A stretch of DNA of 64,000 nucleotides from CAIUMH01 sp963758555. GTDB lineage: Bacteria > Actinomycetota > Acidimicrobiia > Acidimicrobiales > RAAP-2. The stretch lies in NCBI GenBank assembly GCA_963758555.1, contig CAVWVW010000003.1:1240001-1304000 (forward strand), in the 5' to 3' direction. Each line of letters opens with the position of its first letter. The first letter of the stretch is position 1. A program made the position numbers and the translations under genes. This document shows positions 38,679 through 48,154 of this stretch, in pieces. Below the pieces are notes generated by a model, which saw only the letters and a program-made list of their open reading frames with translations, ran no database searches and was not told the DNA's origin.

Positions 38679-40878
38679 ATGAACCCCGCGCACACGCCCC
38701 CACAGCCCGAGCAGCGACCTGTCACGACAACGATCCACGGCGATGAGAGGACCGACGACTATGCGTGGCTCAGGAGTCGCGACGACGAGGCCGTCCTCGA
38801 GCATCTCCGGGCCGAGAACGCCTGGACCGAGTCGCAGCTCGAGCGCCTGGCGGACCAGCGCAGCTCGCTCTTCGACGAGATCCGCTCTCGGATCGTCGAG
38901 ACCGATCTCTCGGTTCCGGTGCGCAGGGGTCCCTGGTGGTACTACTCGCGCACCAAGGAGGGCCTCAACTACCCGATCCACTGTCGGCGACGGGCGCTCG
39001 AGAGCGAGGCGACGCCCATCGACCCCAAGCAAGACGACGAGGAGATCGTCCTCTACGACGAGAACCTCGAGGCCAAGGGTCACGACTTCTTCTCGGTAGG
39101 CATCCTGGCGGCGAGCCCTGACCACCTGGTCTTGGCGGAGTCCACCGACACCGTCGGCGACGAGCGCTACTCGCTGTCCTTCCGACGCCTCGACGGCGGC
39201 CCGAACCCCAGCGAGGCGATCGACAACGTCTCGTACGGCTTCGCATGGGCCGAGAACTCCTCGACCGTCTTCTACACCCGCGTCGACGACGCATGGCGTC
39301 CTCACCAGCTCTGGCGCCACGAGGTCGGCACGGATCCCGCTGACGACGTGCTGGTCCTCGAGGAGCCCGACGCCCGCTTCAACGTCGGGGTGGGCAAGAC
39401 CCGTGATGGCGAGTGGATCGTCGTGTCGATCTCGTCATCGACCACGTCGGAGACGAGGGTCATCCGAGCGGCGTCGCCCACCGAGGAGCCGACAGTCCTC
39501 GTCGAGCGGGTCGACGGCGTGGAGCACGGCGTCGAGCACCACGTCAACGAGCGAGGCGAGCGCTTCTGGCTCCTCGTCACCAACGCCGACGGTGCGATCG
39601 ACTTCAAGATCGACGTCGCCCACGACGACCCGACCACGACACCGTCGTTCACGCCGCTCATCGCCCATCGGCCCGGCGTGCGCCTTGACGGCCTCGATGC
39701 CTTCGAGACGGCGCTCGTGGTCTCTGAGCGGACCAATGCGGAGACCAAGCTTCGCATCATCGATCTCGCACGCCGCTCAATCTCCCTCGAGAGCGGGCTC
39801 GGTGCCACGTTGATGGAAGCCAGCTGGGAGGTGACGACACCTGAGCGTCCGCAATCGACGTGGCTCGGTGCCAACCCGGAGACCGATCTGCGGGTGCTTC
39901 GCATCGGACAGACCTCGATGGTCACGCCCACGACAGTCGCTGAGCTCGATCTCGATTCCCGGTCGATCTCCGTGCTCAAGCGCCAAGAGGTCCCTGGTGG
40001 CTACGACCCAGAGCGCTACGTGACCTATCTCGATTGGGCCACCGCCCCCGACGGCACGAAGGTCCCCGTCTCAATCGTGCATCGACGCGATCTTCTCGCT
40101 GAGGGAGCAACGGCAGGGGACGATCCGATCACCCCTGCACCCTGCCTGCTCTACGGCTACGGCTCCTATGAGATCTCGATCGATCCCACCTTCTCCGCCA
40201 CTCGCCTCGTACTCCTCGATCGAGGCATCGTCTTCGCCATCGCTCACATCAGGGGTGGCGGCGAGATGGGCCGTCGCTGGTACGACGAGGGTCACCTCGC
40301 CGCCAAGCACAACACCTTCGACGACTTCACGGCCGTCGCCGATCACCTGATCAGTCGGGGGGTCACCGCTCCCGATCGACTCGCCGCCCGCGGCGGCTCC
40401 GCCGGAGGCCTCCTCATCGGCGCGATCGCCAATCGCTCTCCCGATCGCTTCGGCGCCCTCTTGGGCGAGGTGCCCTTCGTCGACGCCCTCAACACCATGC
40501 TTGATCCCTCCCTGCCCTTGACGGTCGGCGAGTACGAGGAGTGGGGCAACCCCACCGACGATCCGGCGGCCTACGCCACCATCAAGGCCTACGCGCCCTA
40601 CGAGAACGTCGCCGCGCTCGACGTCGACGGCGACGGCTCGTCGCTATCCGCCGATGCTGCTGACCGGTGGGCTCAACGACACCAGAGTCGGCTTCTGGGA
40701 GCCAGCCAAGCTGGTGGCGCGCCTGCGAGAGCGGGTCCCGGGGGTCGACGTGCTGCTTCGCATGGAGATGGGCGTGGGCCACGGTGGGCCGTCTGGTCGC
40801 TACGACTCCTGGCGAGAAGAGGCCTTCGTGCTGGCGTGGCTGCTCGAGAAGATCGGTGCGCTCGAGCTCTTGAGCTGA
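38679..40878 (+). CDS. Prolyl oligopeptidase family serine peptidase (S9A, oligopeptidase B-like; 3' frameshift)
   Basis: A cytosolic oligopeptidase of about 733 aa: N-terminal segment with IHGDERTDDYAWLRSRDD, a seven-bladed propeller (about 80-420), and the catalytic alpha/beta domain. The catalytic Ser is in ARGGSAGGLLIGA, Asp in LTGGLNDTRVGFWEP, and His in GVGHGGPSGRYDSWRE; RGGGEMGRRWYDEG is also typical. A frame change near 40645 separates Ser from Asp and His; joining the frames gives RYPPMLLTGGLND and the TGA at 40876-40878. Confidence 0.92.
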
Positions 40879-40884
40879 GGTGAC

Positions 40885-41868
40885 CTAAGGAACGCGGGTG
40901 GTCGGCGGGCTCGTGGTCGTGGTGGTGGGAGCAGGCGTCGTCGACGTGGTGGTCGTCGTGGTCGGTGGTGGGTTGATGAAGCTGAGCACCAGCGGCACGG
41001 AGTAGTTGGCCGGGAAGTTCACCGGCACGCCGTTGATCTTGACGCTGACCCCAGCCGGTGCGCCCAACGAGATCGACAGGCCGCTCGCTCCCTTGATCTC
41101 TTGGGGTGAGCCGGCAGCCACGGTCCCCGCGAAGATCTGGCTGCCCGAGGCCGCCGTGGCGATCGTCCAGCACCCGCCGTTCGACGGTGTCACCGTGACG
41201 GTGTACGCCGAGCCGGCGACCAAGTACGTCGCCGCGGTGGCCGTCGCTCCGGCCTCGGGCGAGTAGCTCGTCGGTGCGGGCGCTGAGGTCGGGGTCGAGG
41301 CCTTGGTCGTGGTGGTGACGTGGTGGGGGGTGGTCGTCGTCGACGTGGAGGTGGACCCGTTGCCCGAGCGACCGATGGCGATGCCGGCGATGACCAAGAT
41401 CACAAGGACGACCAGCGCAGCGACGGCAGCCTTGATCTCCCGGTTCTGCACGGGACGGCGGTTGTCCATCCGGTTGATCGCCCAGTGAGGATCCTCGTGA
41501 TGATGCAGGCCGCGATGGTGGTCCTCACTCTCGACCCGGGGCTCTAGCGGCGCACCGAGCTCATCGAAGACCATGCCGTCCGTGCTGTCCGCCGGAGGTG
41601 GGATCCGAGGCGGCACGGTCGTGGTCGCGTCCGAGCGGATGACGGGCATCGGGGTGGGCTTGCGCAGCTCGGTGACCTCGTCGTCGGAGAGGATGCGGAT
41701 GGACGATCCCATCGGGCCCCGCATCTCTTGGAGGGTGTCGAGGGCGTGGCGATAGTTGTCGATCGAGTGGATCTCGTCTCGCCCTCGACGCCGGAGCAGC
41801 AGGAAGCCGACGACGATCACGATGATGCCGATCATCACCAAGCCGAGGACGGTTCGCATCACGCCCAT
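40885..41868 (-). CDS. Membrane protein with RodZ C-terminal-like (DUF4115-type) domain and Thr/Pro-rich tail
   Basis: A 327-aa protein with two hydrophobic segments: VLGLVMIGIIVIVVGFLLL at the N-terminus and AVAALVVLVILVIAGIAIG near residue 150. After the second helix comes a Thr-rich linker, then a beta domain (GGCWTIATAASGSQIFAGTVAAG, GLSISLGAPAGVSVKINGVPV) resembling the periplasmic domain of RodZ-type proteins, and a tail of Thr/Pro repeats. The helix-turn-helix of true RodZ is absent. A morphology or cell-envelope role is inferred only. Its stop lies 6 bp from the convergent peptidase stop. Confidence 0.65.
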   Translation of the reverse strand: MGVMRTVLGLVMIGIIVIVVGFLLLRRRGRDEIHSIDNYRHALDTLQEMRGPMGSSIRILSDDEVTELRKPTPMPVIRSDATTTVPPRIPPPADSTDGMVFDELGAPLEPRVESEDHHRGLHHHEDPHWAINRMDNRRPVQNREIKAAVAALVVLVILVIAGIAIGRSGNGSTSTSTTTTPHHVTTTTKASTPTSAPAPTSYSPEAGATATAATYLVAGSAYTVTVTPSNGGCWTIATAASGSQIFAGTVAAGSPQEIKGASGLSISLGAPAGVSVKINGVPVNFPANYSVPLVLSFINPPPTTTTTTSTTPAPTTTTTSPPTTRVP

Positions 41869-41905
41869 TCAACCTGATCGGCGCACCTGTCGCCGACCAC
41901 GTCGC

Positions 41906-42457
41906 TCAGGTTCGAAGACCCCAGTAGGGGCGACGCCCCTCGGGGATGTCGGCGACCGTGGGATTCGCCTTGTCTCGCTCAGAGACCACCGGGTCGCTCA
42001 CACCCCAGTCGATGCCGAGCGCCGGGTCGTCATAGGCGACGCCGAGCTCGTCGTTCGGGTTGTAGTAGCCGTCGACCAGATACCAGAGCAGCATGTCGGT
42101 GTGCGAGGCGAACCCGTGGGCTACGCCAGGCGGGATGAACAGCCCTCGATCCTGCTCGCCATCGAGGTCGACGACGAAGGTGGCCAGCTCGGTCGGCGAG
42201 CCCACCCTGAGATCCGCCAGCACCACGCGGGCGGTGCCTCGCAGCATGTACCAGTAGTCAGCCTGGTGCAGGTGGTAGTGAAGCCCGACCAGGGACCCAG
42301 CCACCTTCTCTGAGCGGTTGGTCTGGACCATCTCGCGACCCTTGGGTAGCCACTCGCGCCGGTAGGTCTCGACGAAGCGACCGCGGTCATCTCCGAACGA
42401 GGTCGGCTCGATGAGCTCGACGTCAGCGATCGGGGTCTCGTGATAGATCGGAGGCAT
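41906..42457 (-). CDS. dTDP-4-dehydrorhamnose 3,5-epimerase-like (RmlC family) protein
   Basis: A 183-aa cupin with ELIEPTSFGDDRGRFVETYRR, VQTNRSEKVAGSLVGLHYHL (active-site His in GLHYH), DYWYMLRGTARVVLADLR and IPPGVAHGFASHTDMLLWYLVDGYY. These match RmlC and NDP-sugar epimerases. True RmlC reads QxNxSxSxxGxxRGLHYQ; here RGLHYQ becomes VGLHYHL, so the substrate may be a different dTDP-sugar. No other rml gene is near. ATG 42457 chosen over upstream in-frame codons by homology. Confidence 0.82.
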   Translation of the reverse strand: MPPIYHETPIADVELIEPTSFGDDRGRFVETYRREWLPKGREMVQTNRSEKVAGSLVGLHYHLHQADYWYMLRGTARVVLADLRVGSPTELATFVVDLDGEQDRGLFIPPGVAHGFASHTDMLLWYLVDGYYNPNDELGVAYDDPALGIDWGVSDPVVSERDKANPTVADIPEGRRPYWGLRT

Positions 42458-42504
42458 CCCAAGACCGTATCGCCCGCCGTGGGCTCGCCCGGTCCAGAGG
42501 ATGA

Positions 42505-42993
42505 TCAGATGCTGAAGCCGCCGAAGCCGCCGCGATAGAAGACGAGAGGCGCTCCGGGCGACGCACCGAGATCGAGCACCCGACCAACCACCAGCTCGTG
42601 ATCCCCGGCGTCGACGATCTGCTCGAGCTCGCAGTCGACCCACGCCAAGACCCCCTCGAGGATGGGCGAACCCGACGAGGCGTGCGTCCAGCCGACGCCG
42701 GCGAACTTGTCGGCGCCGGTCTCCGCGAAGACCCGGCACAGGGGCTCTTGGTGCGCCTCGAGCACGTTGACGCAGAACGCTCCTGCTTCGGAGATGCGCG
42801 GCCAGCTCGTCGACGACTTCGCCGCTGCGAACAGGATCAGCGGCGGATCAAGCGAGAGCGAGGAGAACGACTGACAGGTGAAGCCCACCGGCTGGCCGTC
42901 TTCGAGCGCGGTGACCACCGTGACGCCGGAGGCGAAGTGGCCGAGCACCTCGCGGAAGCGGCCGCGATCAAGCGGCGAGGAACCGAAGCTCAT
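42505..42993 (-). CDS. Flavin reductase family protein (FMN-binding split barrel)
   Basis: A 162-aa NAD(P)H:flavin oxidoreductase-like domain: FREVLGHFASGVTVVTALEDG, VGFTCQSFSSLSLDPPLILFAAAKSSTSW and FCVNVLEAHQEPLCRVFA. Relatives supply reduced flavin to two-component monooxygenases. It follows the MBL gene by 6 nt on the same strand. No partner monooxygenase is adjacent. Confidence 0.9.
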   Translation of the reverse strand: MSFGSSPLDRGRFREVLGHFASGVTVVTALEDGQPVGFTCQSFSSLSLDPPLILFAAAKSSTSWPRISEAGAFCVNVLEAHQEPLCRVFAETGADKFAGVGWTHASSGSPILEGVLAWVDCELEQIVDAGDHELVVGRVLDLGASPGAPLVFYRGGFGGFSI

Positions 42994-42999
42994 CTCGCT

Positions 43000-43851
43000 T
43001 CAGTCTTGGAGCGAGATGGTCAGACCCTCATAGGCCGAGAAGATCGCGTCCACGTCCCCGGCGCCGGGCAGCGTCAACGCCAGCGCCTCGAGCGCGCTCA
43101 GGCGGGCGTCGTCGTGCATGGGGTCGTGGTGGAAGAGCGCCAGCGCCTTGACACCAGCGGTCGCAGCGACGTGCACGGCGTAGGCGATGGTGGAGTGGCC
43201 CCAGTCGCTCTTTCGCTCGAACTCAGCGTCGTCATACTGAGCGTCGTGGATGAGCAGATCGGCTCCCTCGCAGAGTTCGAGCACCTCCGGTTGGATCGAC
43301 AGACCGTCGACCGGTGCCTGGTGATCGGGGATGTAGACGACCGACGATGAACCGATCTCGACGCGAAAGCCGAGTGTCGGCCCCGAGTGCTCGACAGGCG
43401 CAGCGCTGACCACGGCCTGGCCGAGCTTCCACGGCTCGTCGCCCACCGCCAGCAGGCGAACCTCACCGTAGAAGTCATCCATCTGGACGGGGAAGAACGG
43501 AGGTCCGACGGCACCCTTGATGACCTCAGCGAGCGTTCGCTCCCCTTGGCTCGGCCCGTAGATCTCAAGGAGCGAGGAGGCGTCGTGGAGCGGAGAGAAG
43601 AAAGGCAGACCCAAGAGGTGGTCGTAGTGCAGGTGAGTGAGCAGCAGGTTTGCTCGCAGCGAGCGCCCCTCGGCGGCGAGCCCTGGCGCCAGATCGGCGC
43701 CCAGCGAGCGAAGGCCGGTGCCGGCATCCAAGATCAGCGGCTCGTCGCCGCCATCGTCGATGAGCACGCACGACGTGTTGCCGCCGAAGTGTGCGTAGGC
43801 ATCGCCCGCACAGGGGCACGATCCCCTCGTCCCGTAGAAGGTGACCTCCAC
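43000..43851 (-). CDS. Metallo-beta-lactamase-fold hydrolase (RNase Z/PhnP-like)
   Basis: A 283-aa protein with the metal motif LLTHLHYDHLLGLPFF, an N-terminal VTFYGTRGSCPCAG and CVLIDDG, VVYIPDHQAPVDG and LLIHDAQYDDAEF. The group contains RNase Z-like, PhnP-like and cyclic-nucleotide phosphodiesterase-like enzymes of mostly unknown substrate. The GTRGSCP start is a hallmark of one uncharacterised bacterial subgroup, some fused to response regulators; no such fusion here. Confidence 0.85.
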   Translation of the reverse strand: MEVTFYGTRGSCPCAGDAYAHFGGNTSCVLIDDGGDEPLILDAGTGLRSLGADLAPGLAAEGRSLRANLLLTHLHYDHLLGLPFFSPLHDASSLLEIYGPSQGERTLAEVIKGAVGPPFFPVQMDDFYGEVRLLAVGDEPWKLGQAVVSAAPVEHSGPTLGFRVEIGSSSVVYIPDHQAPVDGLSIQPEVLELCEGADLLIHDAQYDDAEFERKSDWGHSTIAYAVHVAATAGVKALALFHHDPMHDDARLSALEALALTLPGAGDVDAIFSAYEGLTISLQD

Positions 43852-43919
43852 AGCGCCACCTTACCCACGGCTGCTCGCAAGGAAAATGGGGGGCCACCTC
43901 GCTCGTCGTGGTGGGCCCG

Positions 43920-44888
43920 CTACGCGAGGCCGAGGTGGTCGCCTCGGCGAACCACCAGGCCGTCGGCGACGAGCCCCTCGAGGGCTCGTTCGAGGCGCTC
44001 TGGGCCGAAGCGGTCTGTGAGGTCCTCTCTCCAGGGTGTCGTGCTCGGCGCACGGCGTGCAGCAGCGAGCAGCAGCCCCCGCAGCTGGCGGTCGGATCCC
44101 TGAAACGACGCTTGCGGCCTCGAGGTCCCGGCCGTCGAGAGGGCGGGATCTGGTTCGGTGAAGTCCGCTCTCCGCCATGAGCAACTCCGACGGAGCGGAC
44201 AGCCATCGCAGAGAGGCCTCGCTCGGCAGTGGAGGGCTCCAAGATCGAGCATCGCCTGGTTGTGCGACCAGCCGCGGCCCTTCGTCACCAGCCGATCGGC
44301 GAGCACCTGGGTCTGCTTCGCCGGCAAGGGTCCACCGACGACCGCGCGCGAGAGGACACGAGCCACGTTGGTGTCGACGACCGCCACGTCTCGCTCGAAG
44401 GCGAAGGCCAGCACCGCTCGCGCGCTGTACGCACCGACCCCTGGGAGCGCCAGCAGCTCGCTGAGCTGGTCGGGGACCTCGCCGCCGTGGCGCTCCACCA
44501 GGGCGATGGCCGACTCATGGAGCCTGACCGCTCGTCGGTGGTAGCCGAGCCCCTCCCAGGCGCGCACCACGTCGGCTCTCGTCGACGACGCGCAGGCCCG
44601 AGGGGTACCCATGGTGGCCAAGAAGCGGAGCCACGCCGGGATGACCCGGGCCACCTGCGTCTGCTGGAGCATCGTCTCGGCCACCAAGATCGACCAAGGA
44701 TCTCGGGTGGCTCGCCAGGGCAGATCTCGCTCGGGCTCGAGGGAGGCGAACCTGGCGCGCCACCGGCTCAGCGCCGCGCTCGAGAGCTCAGTCCCAGACG
44801 TCGTCAGCGTAGGGACGCCCTCGCTTCGGGGCGAAGGCTTCCTTCCACACGAGGGCCTTGCGCCGGAAGTAGCAGACCTCGAGGCCAT
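43920..44888 (-). CDS. mutY: A/G-specific adenine glycosylase (short form)
   Basis: Removes adenine mispaired with 8-oxoguanine. Catalytic Glu in LVAETMLQQTQVARVIP, helix-hairpin-helix LPGVGAYSARAVLAFAF with Asp in VVDTNVARVL, and the 4Fe-4S ligands CRARPLCDGCPLRRSC. At about 290 core residues it lacks the C-terminal NUDIX-like 8-oxoG-recognition domain of long MutY. The start is unclear: the nearest standard codon (ATG 44888) would overlap the upstream hydratase gene by about 100 bp, and none lies between it and the conserved core. Confidence 0.9.
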   Translation of the reverse strand: MASRSATSGARPSCGRKPSPRSEGVPTLTTSGTELSSAALSRWRARFASLEPERDLPWRATRDPWSILVAETMLQQTQVARVIPAWLRFLATMGTPRACASSTRADVVRAWEGLGYHRRAVRLHESAIALVERHGGEVPDQLSELLALPGVGAYSARAVLAFAFERDVAVVDTNVARVLSRAVVGGPLPAKQTQVLADRLVTKGRGWSHNQAMLDLGALHCRARPLCDGCPLRRSCSWRRADFTEPDPALSTAGTSRPQASFQGSDRQLRGLLLAAARRAPSTTPWREDLTDRFGPERLERALEGLVADGLVVRRGDHLGLA

Positions 44889-45300
44889 CCTGGTTGAAGC
44901 CCTTGGTCTCGACCGTCACGACGCCTCGGTCGCTCTTCGACTTGGATGCGACCTTGCCGAGCACACGAGTCTCGGCATAGATGGTGTCGCCGTGGAAGGT
45001 CGGGTTCTTGTGGAGCAGCGTCTCGATCTCCAGGTTGGCGATCGCCGCACCGGAGACGTCAGGCACGCTCATCCCGAGCACGAGTGAGTACACAAGGTTG
45101 CCGACGACCACGTTGCGCTTCTGCGGGGACTCGTTCTCGGCGAACCAGGCGTTGGTGTGGAGCGGATGATGGTTCATCGTCATCATGCAGAACAGGTGGT
45201 CGTCGAACTCGGTGATGGTCTTGCCGGGCCAGTGGCGATAGATGTCACCGGGCTCGAAATCCTCGAAGTAGCGCCCAAACGGGCGGTCATAGGTGGTCAT
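44788..45300 (-). CDS. MaoC-family hydratase, probable mesaconyl-CoA hydratase
   Basis: A 170-aa single-hotdog enoyl-CoA hydratase-like protein: YFEDFEPGDIYRHWPGKTITEFD, MMTMNHHPLHTNAWFAE (hydratase His region), NPTFHGDTIYAETRVLGK. It resembles the short actinobacterial MaoC proteins that hydrate mesaconyl-CoA or itaconyl-CoA (the Rv2499c type). With the methylsuccinyl-CoA dehydrogenase-like gene at 46560 and the CoA lyase at 48155 nearby, hydration of mesaconyl-CoA to beta-methylmalyl-CoA is the most economical role. Leucine/itaconate breakdown is the alternative. Confidence 0.8.
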   Translation of the reverse strand: MTTYDRPFGRYFEDFEPGDIYRHWPGKTITEFDDHLFCMMTMNHHPLHTNAWFAENESPQKRNVVVGNLVYSLVLGMSVPDVSGAAIANLEIETLLHKNPTFHGDTIYAETRVLGKVASKSKSDRGVVTVETKGFNQDGLEVCYFRRKALVWKEAFAPKRGRPYADDVWD

Positions 45301-45344
45301 CGCACCATCGTCGCGGTTCGCAGGCTCAGACGCCAGCGCAGCGC

Positions 45345-45794
45345 TCAGGCTGCAGGACGGGTCGAGAAGGAGATCGAGCCGCCAGGAAAGTGCTCACCGT
45401 CGATGAGCAGCCTCCACGAGTAGCGCGTGCCCGGGTTCAGCACGAGCGGACCGAGGTTGATCGCCATGGGCACGTCGACGGGGGTGCCCTCCAAGATGCC
45501 CTCGGGCTTGCCGACCGCCAGCTCGCCTCGGATCTCGACCGGCTGGAGGCCGTCGGGTGTCTCGACCATGACCGGTCCCCCATCAGCGTCTTCCAAGAAG
45601 AGCTCCCAGTGATGCTCCTGGTCCGTCTCGTTCCACCCGACCTCGATCTTGATGGCGACGGCGGAGGGCGTGGGGTCAGGTCCCGTCAGGGACCAGCCAC
45701 CGCCCAAGATGTAGAGCTTGCCGTCCGCCACCTGGGCGGCGTCGGCGAGGAGCATCGTCACGTTCACCCGAGCGACCCTACGGTCCCTGCTCAT
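45345..45794 (-). CDS. Conserved actinobacterial hypothetical protein (DUF6941-like)
   Basis: A 149-aa protein (ATG 45794; GTG 45767 is equally possible and begins VNVTMLLADAAQ). It contains VADGKLYILGGGWSLTGPDPTPSAVAIKIEV, split here as ADGKLYILGGGW and PSAVAIKIEVGW, and a later LLIDGEHFPGGSISFSTRP. The pattern is that of a common actinobacterial beta-sandwich family of unknown function that I associate with DUF6941; I could not check this. No export signal. Confidence 0.7.
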   Translation of the reverse strand: MSRDRRVARVNVTMLLADAAQVADGKLYILGGGWSLTGPDPTPSAVAIKIEVGWNETDQEHHWELFLEDADGGPVMVETPDGLQPVEIRGELAVGKPEGILEGTPVDVPMAINLGPLVLNPGTRYSWRLLIDGEHFPGGSISFSTRPAA

Positions 45795-45847
45795 CGAGAG
45801 CAAGGACGGAGAGGGCACTCGGCGCTCCTTGTGCAAGGCTCGAGCAC

Positions 45848-46510
45848 GTGAGCACAGAACCCTTGAGCGAGCTGCGCTACCTGCGAGATGACGTCTATCG
45901 GCGTCCCCTGGCGACTGCCCTCGAGCGACTGGGTCTCGGCGAGGGCTGGCGGTGCGCGGACGTCGGCGCAGGTGCGGGCGACGTCGCCATCGAGCTGGCC
46001 CACCGAGTGGGGAGAGACGGTCGGATCTATGCCGTGGACATCGATCCCGCCGCACGCGACGCGGTGGCCGAGAGCGCGGCCACCTTCGCACAGGTGATCG
46101 CTCTGACCCAAGCGGTCGAAGAGCTCCTGTTGCCCGAGGAGGTCGATCTCGCCTACTGCCGCTTCTTGCTGCTCCACGTCCACGACCCGTCGATCGCGCT
46201 GCGCTCGATGGCCGCCACCCTCCGCCCGGACGGCTGGCTGGTGGTCCAAGAGCCGATCACCTCAGCAGGGCGAATTGATGGCAAGCCCCTCTCGATGCCC
46301 GACGCCAGGCACCCCGACGTGGGTGCGTTGCTGCCAGGGCTGGTCGTCACAGAGGGCCTCGAGCTCATCGACGCGTGGAGCGAGTCACCGGCGTGGGCTG
46401 GCCCCGGTCCGGTGCGCGACTACCTCGCCGAGCTGACCGACGCTGATCCCGGGGACTCGTCGATCGTGCTTCCCCCCTTGGTGACCGTTCTCGCCCGCCG
46501 CGCCAGCTGA
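45848..46510 (+). CDS. Class I SAM-dependent methyltransferase
   Basis: A 220-aa methyltransferase with SAM motif ADVGAGAGDVAIELAHRVG, acidic loop IYAVDIDPAAR, and the post-motif regions DLAYCRFLLLHVHDP and LRPDGWLVVQEPI. GTG 45848. The substrate cannot be predicted; the sequence resembles small-molecule or antibiotic-type methyltransferases. It is followed after 49 nt by the methylsuccinyl-CoA dehydrogenase-like gene, which has its own promoter element. Confidence 0.85.
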   Translation: MSTEPLSELRYLRDDVYRRPLATALERLGLGEGWRCADVGAGAGDVAIELAHRVGRDGRIYAVDIDPAARDAVAESAATFAQVIALTQAVEELLLPEEVDLAYCRFLLLHVHDPSIALRSMAATLRPDGWLVVQEPITSAGRIDGKPLSMPDARHPDVGALLPGLVVTEGLELIDAWSESPAWAGPGPVRDYLAELTDADPGDSSIVLPPLVTVLARRAS

Positions 46511-46546
46511 GCAGCAGATCCAGCCTGGCGCCACGGGACCTGGCAC

Positions 46547-46552
46547 TACATT
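46547..46552 (+). promoter_or_regulatory. -10 box TACATT, probably leaderless
   Basis: TACATT ends 7 nt before ATG 46560 of the acyl-CoA dehydrogenase gene; no ribosome-binding site is present. Confidence 0.45.
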
Positions 46553-46559
46553 CGGTCCC

Positions 46560-48141
46560 ATGTCAGACCTGATCGCTCCCGACCTCGAAGCCGCCGGTGC
46601 TGCGGTGCAACTCGCCCAAGGCGTCATCGAGGGTGCCATCGCCGCCGCCAAGGCTGCGGGTGGCGTCGATGAGAACCAGGTCGTCGCCTATGACCTGGCC
46701 CACGCGGCCTCAGCCGTGGCCATCGCTCGCTCCAGTCTCACCTACGGCGAGAAGGGACCGATCGAGGCGCTGCTGGCCTGCGCCTTCGTCGCCGACGCGC
46801 TCCGAGACCTCGGGCAGCGCTTCTTGGGACGCGAGGCGCTCTTCGGCACGACGCCGGCTTGGATGGCTCCAAGCGCCGCCTTCGTCACGAGATTCGCCGA
46901 TCCGAGCCTTCCTGGCCAGCCTGGCTGGCGAAGCGGGACCCTCCCACCTCGATGAGAGCTTCGAGCTGGTCGCCGACACCTTCCACCGCTTCGCCGAGGA
47001 GCAGGTCCGCCCCAGGGCGGAGCACATCCACCGCCGCAACGGCGACATCCCCGAGGACCTGATCGAGAGCTTGGCCGAGATCGGGGGCCTCGGCCTCTCG
47101 GTCCCCGAGGCCTACGGCGGCTTCGCGTCGGGCGGCAAAGAGGACTACGTCGGCATGGTGGTCGCCACTGAGGCGCTCACCTGGGGCTCGCTCGGGATCG
47201 GTGGCTCGCTCATCACCCGGCCGGAGATCCTCACTCGTGCGCTGGTCAACGGTGGCACCGAGGATCAGAAGCGGCGATGGCTCCCGAAGCTGGCGACGGG
47301 CGAGATCCTCGCTGCCGTCGCCGTGACCGAGCCCGACTTCGGCTCCGACGTCGCCGGGCTGACGACGAGCGCGACCAAGACCGAGGCGGGCTGGGTCATC
47401 AACGGGACCAAGACCTGGTGCACCTTCGGTGCTCGGGCCAACGTGCTGATGCTCCTGGCACGAACCGACCCTGATCGGTCGAAGGCCCACCGAGGCCTCT
47501 CCCTCTTCGTCGTTGAGAAGCCGGTGGGAGAAGGTCATGGGTTCTCCTTCGAGCAAGAGGGCGGCGGCAAGATGGAGGGTCGCCCGATCGACACCATCGG
47601 CTACCGCGGCATGCACTCCTATGAGATCGCCTTCGACGGCTGGCTCGTCCCCAACGAGAACCTCGTGGGAGGAGACCAGGGCATCGGTCGAGGCTTCTAC
47701 CTGCAGATGGCTGGCTTCGAGAACGGTCGCATCCAGACCGCTGCCCGGGCCATCGGCATCATGCAAGCCGCCTACGAGGCGGCGCTCTCCTACGCCACCG
47801 AGCGGGTCGTCTTCGGCGCGCCCATCATCGAGTTCCAGCTCACCCAGGCCAAGCTCACGCGCATGGCGGTCATCATCCAGGCCTGTCGCCAGTACTCCCT
47901 CGAGGTCGCCCAGCTCATGGCCGTCGGAGAGGGGTCGCTCGAGGCCTCGATGGCCAAGGCCTACGTCTGCCGGGCAGCCGAGTGGGTGACACGAGAGGCC
48001 ATGCAGATCCACGGGGGCATGGGCTACGCCGAGGAGTACCCCGTGAGCCGCTACTTCGTCGACGCCCGGGTGCTGTCGATCTTCGAGGGAGCCGACGAGA
48101 CCCTCTGTCTCAAGGTGATCGCTCGCCGACTGCTCAGCTGA
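46560..48141 (+). CDS. mcd: Acyl-CoA dehydrogenase with N-terminal extension, probable (2S)-methylsuccinyl-CoA dehydrogenase (frameshifted)
   Basis: About 527 aa. Unlike ordinary acyl-CoA dehydrogenases it has a helical extension of about 115 residues (starting MSDLIAPDLEAAGAAVQLA), the feature of Mcd from the ethylmalonyl-CoA pathway. Core motifs also match Mcd: VTEPDFGSDVAGLTT, NGTKTWCTFGARANVLMLLA, IGYRGMHSYEIAFDGWLV, ESGR-type AGFENGRIQTAARAIGIMQ and the end FEGADETLCLKVIARRLL. One extra base near 46903 splits the extension from the core (TRFADP joined to AFLASLAGEAG). Proposed reaction: methylsuccinyl-CoA to mesaconyl-CoA. Confidence 0.85.
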
Positions 48142-48154
48142 GCGAGCTCACGGC

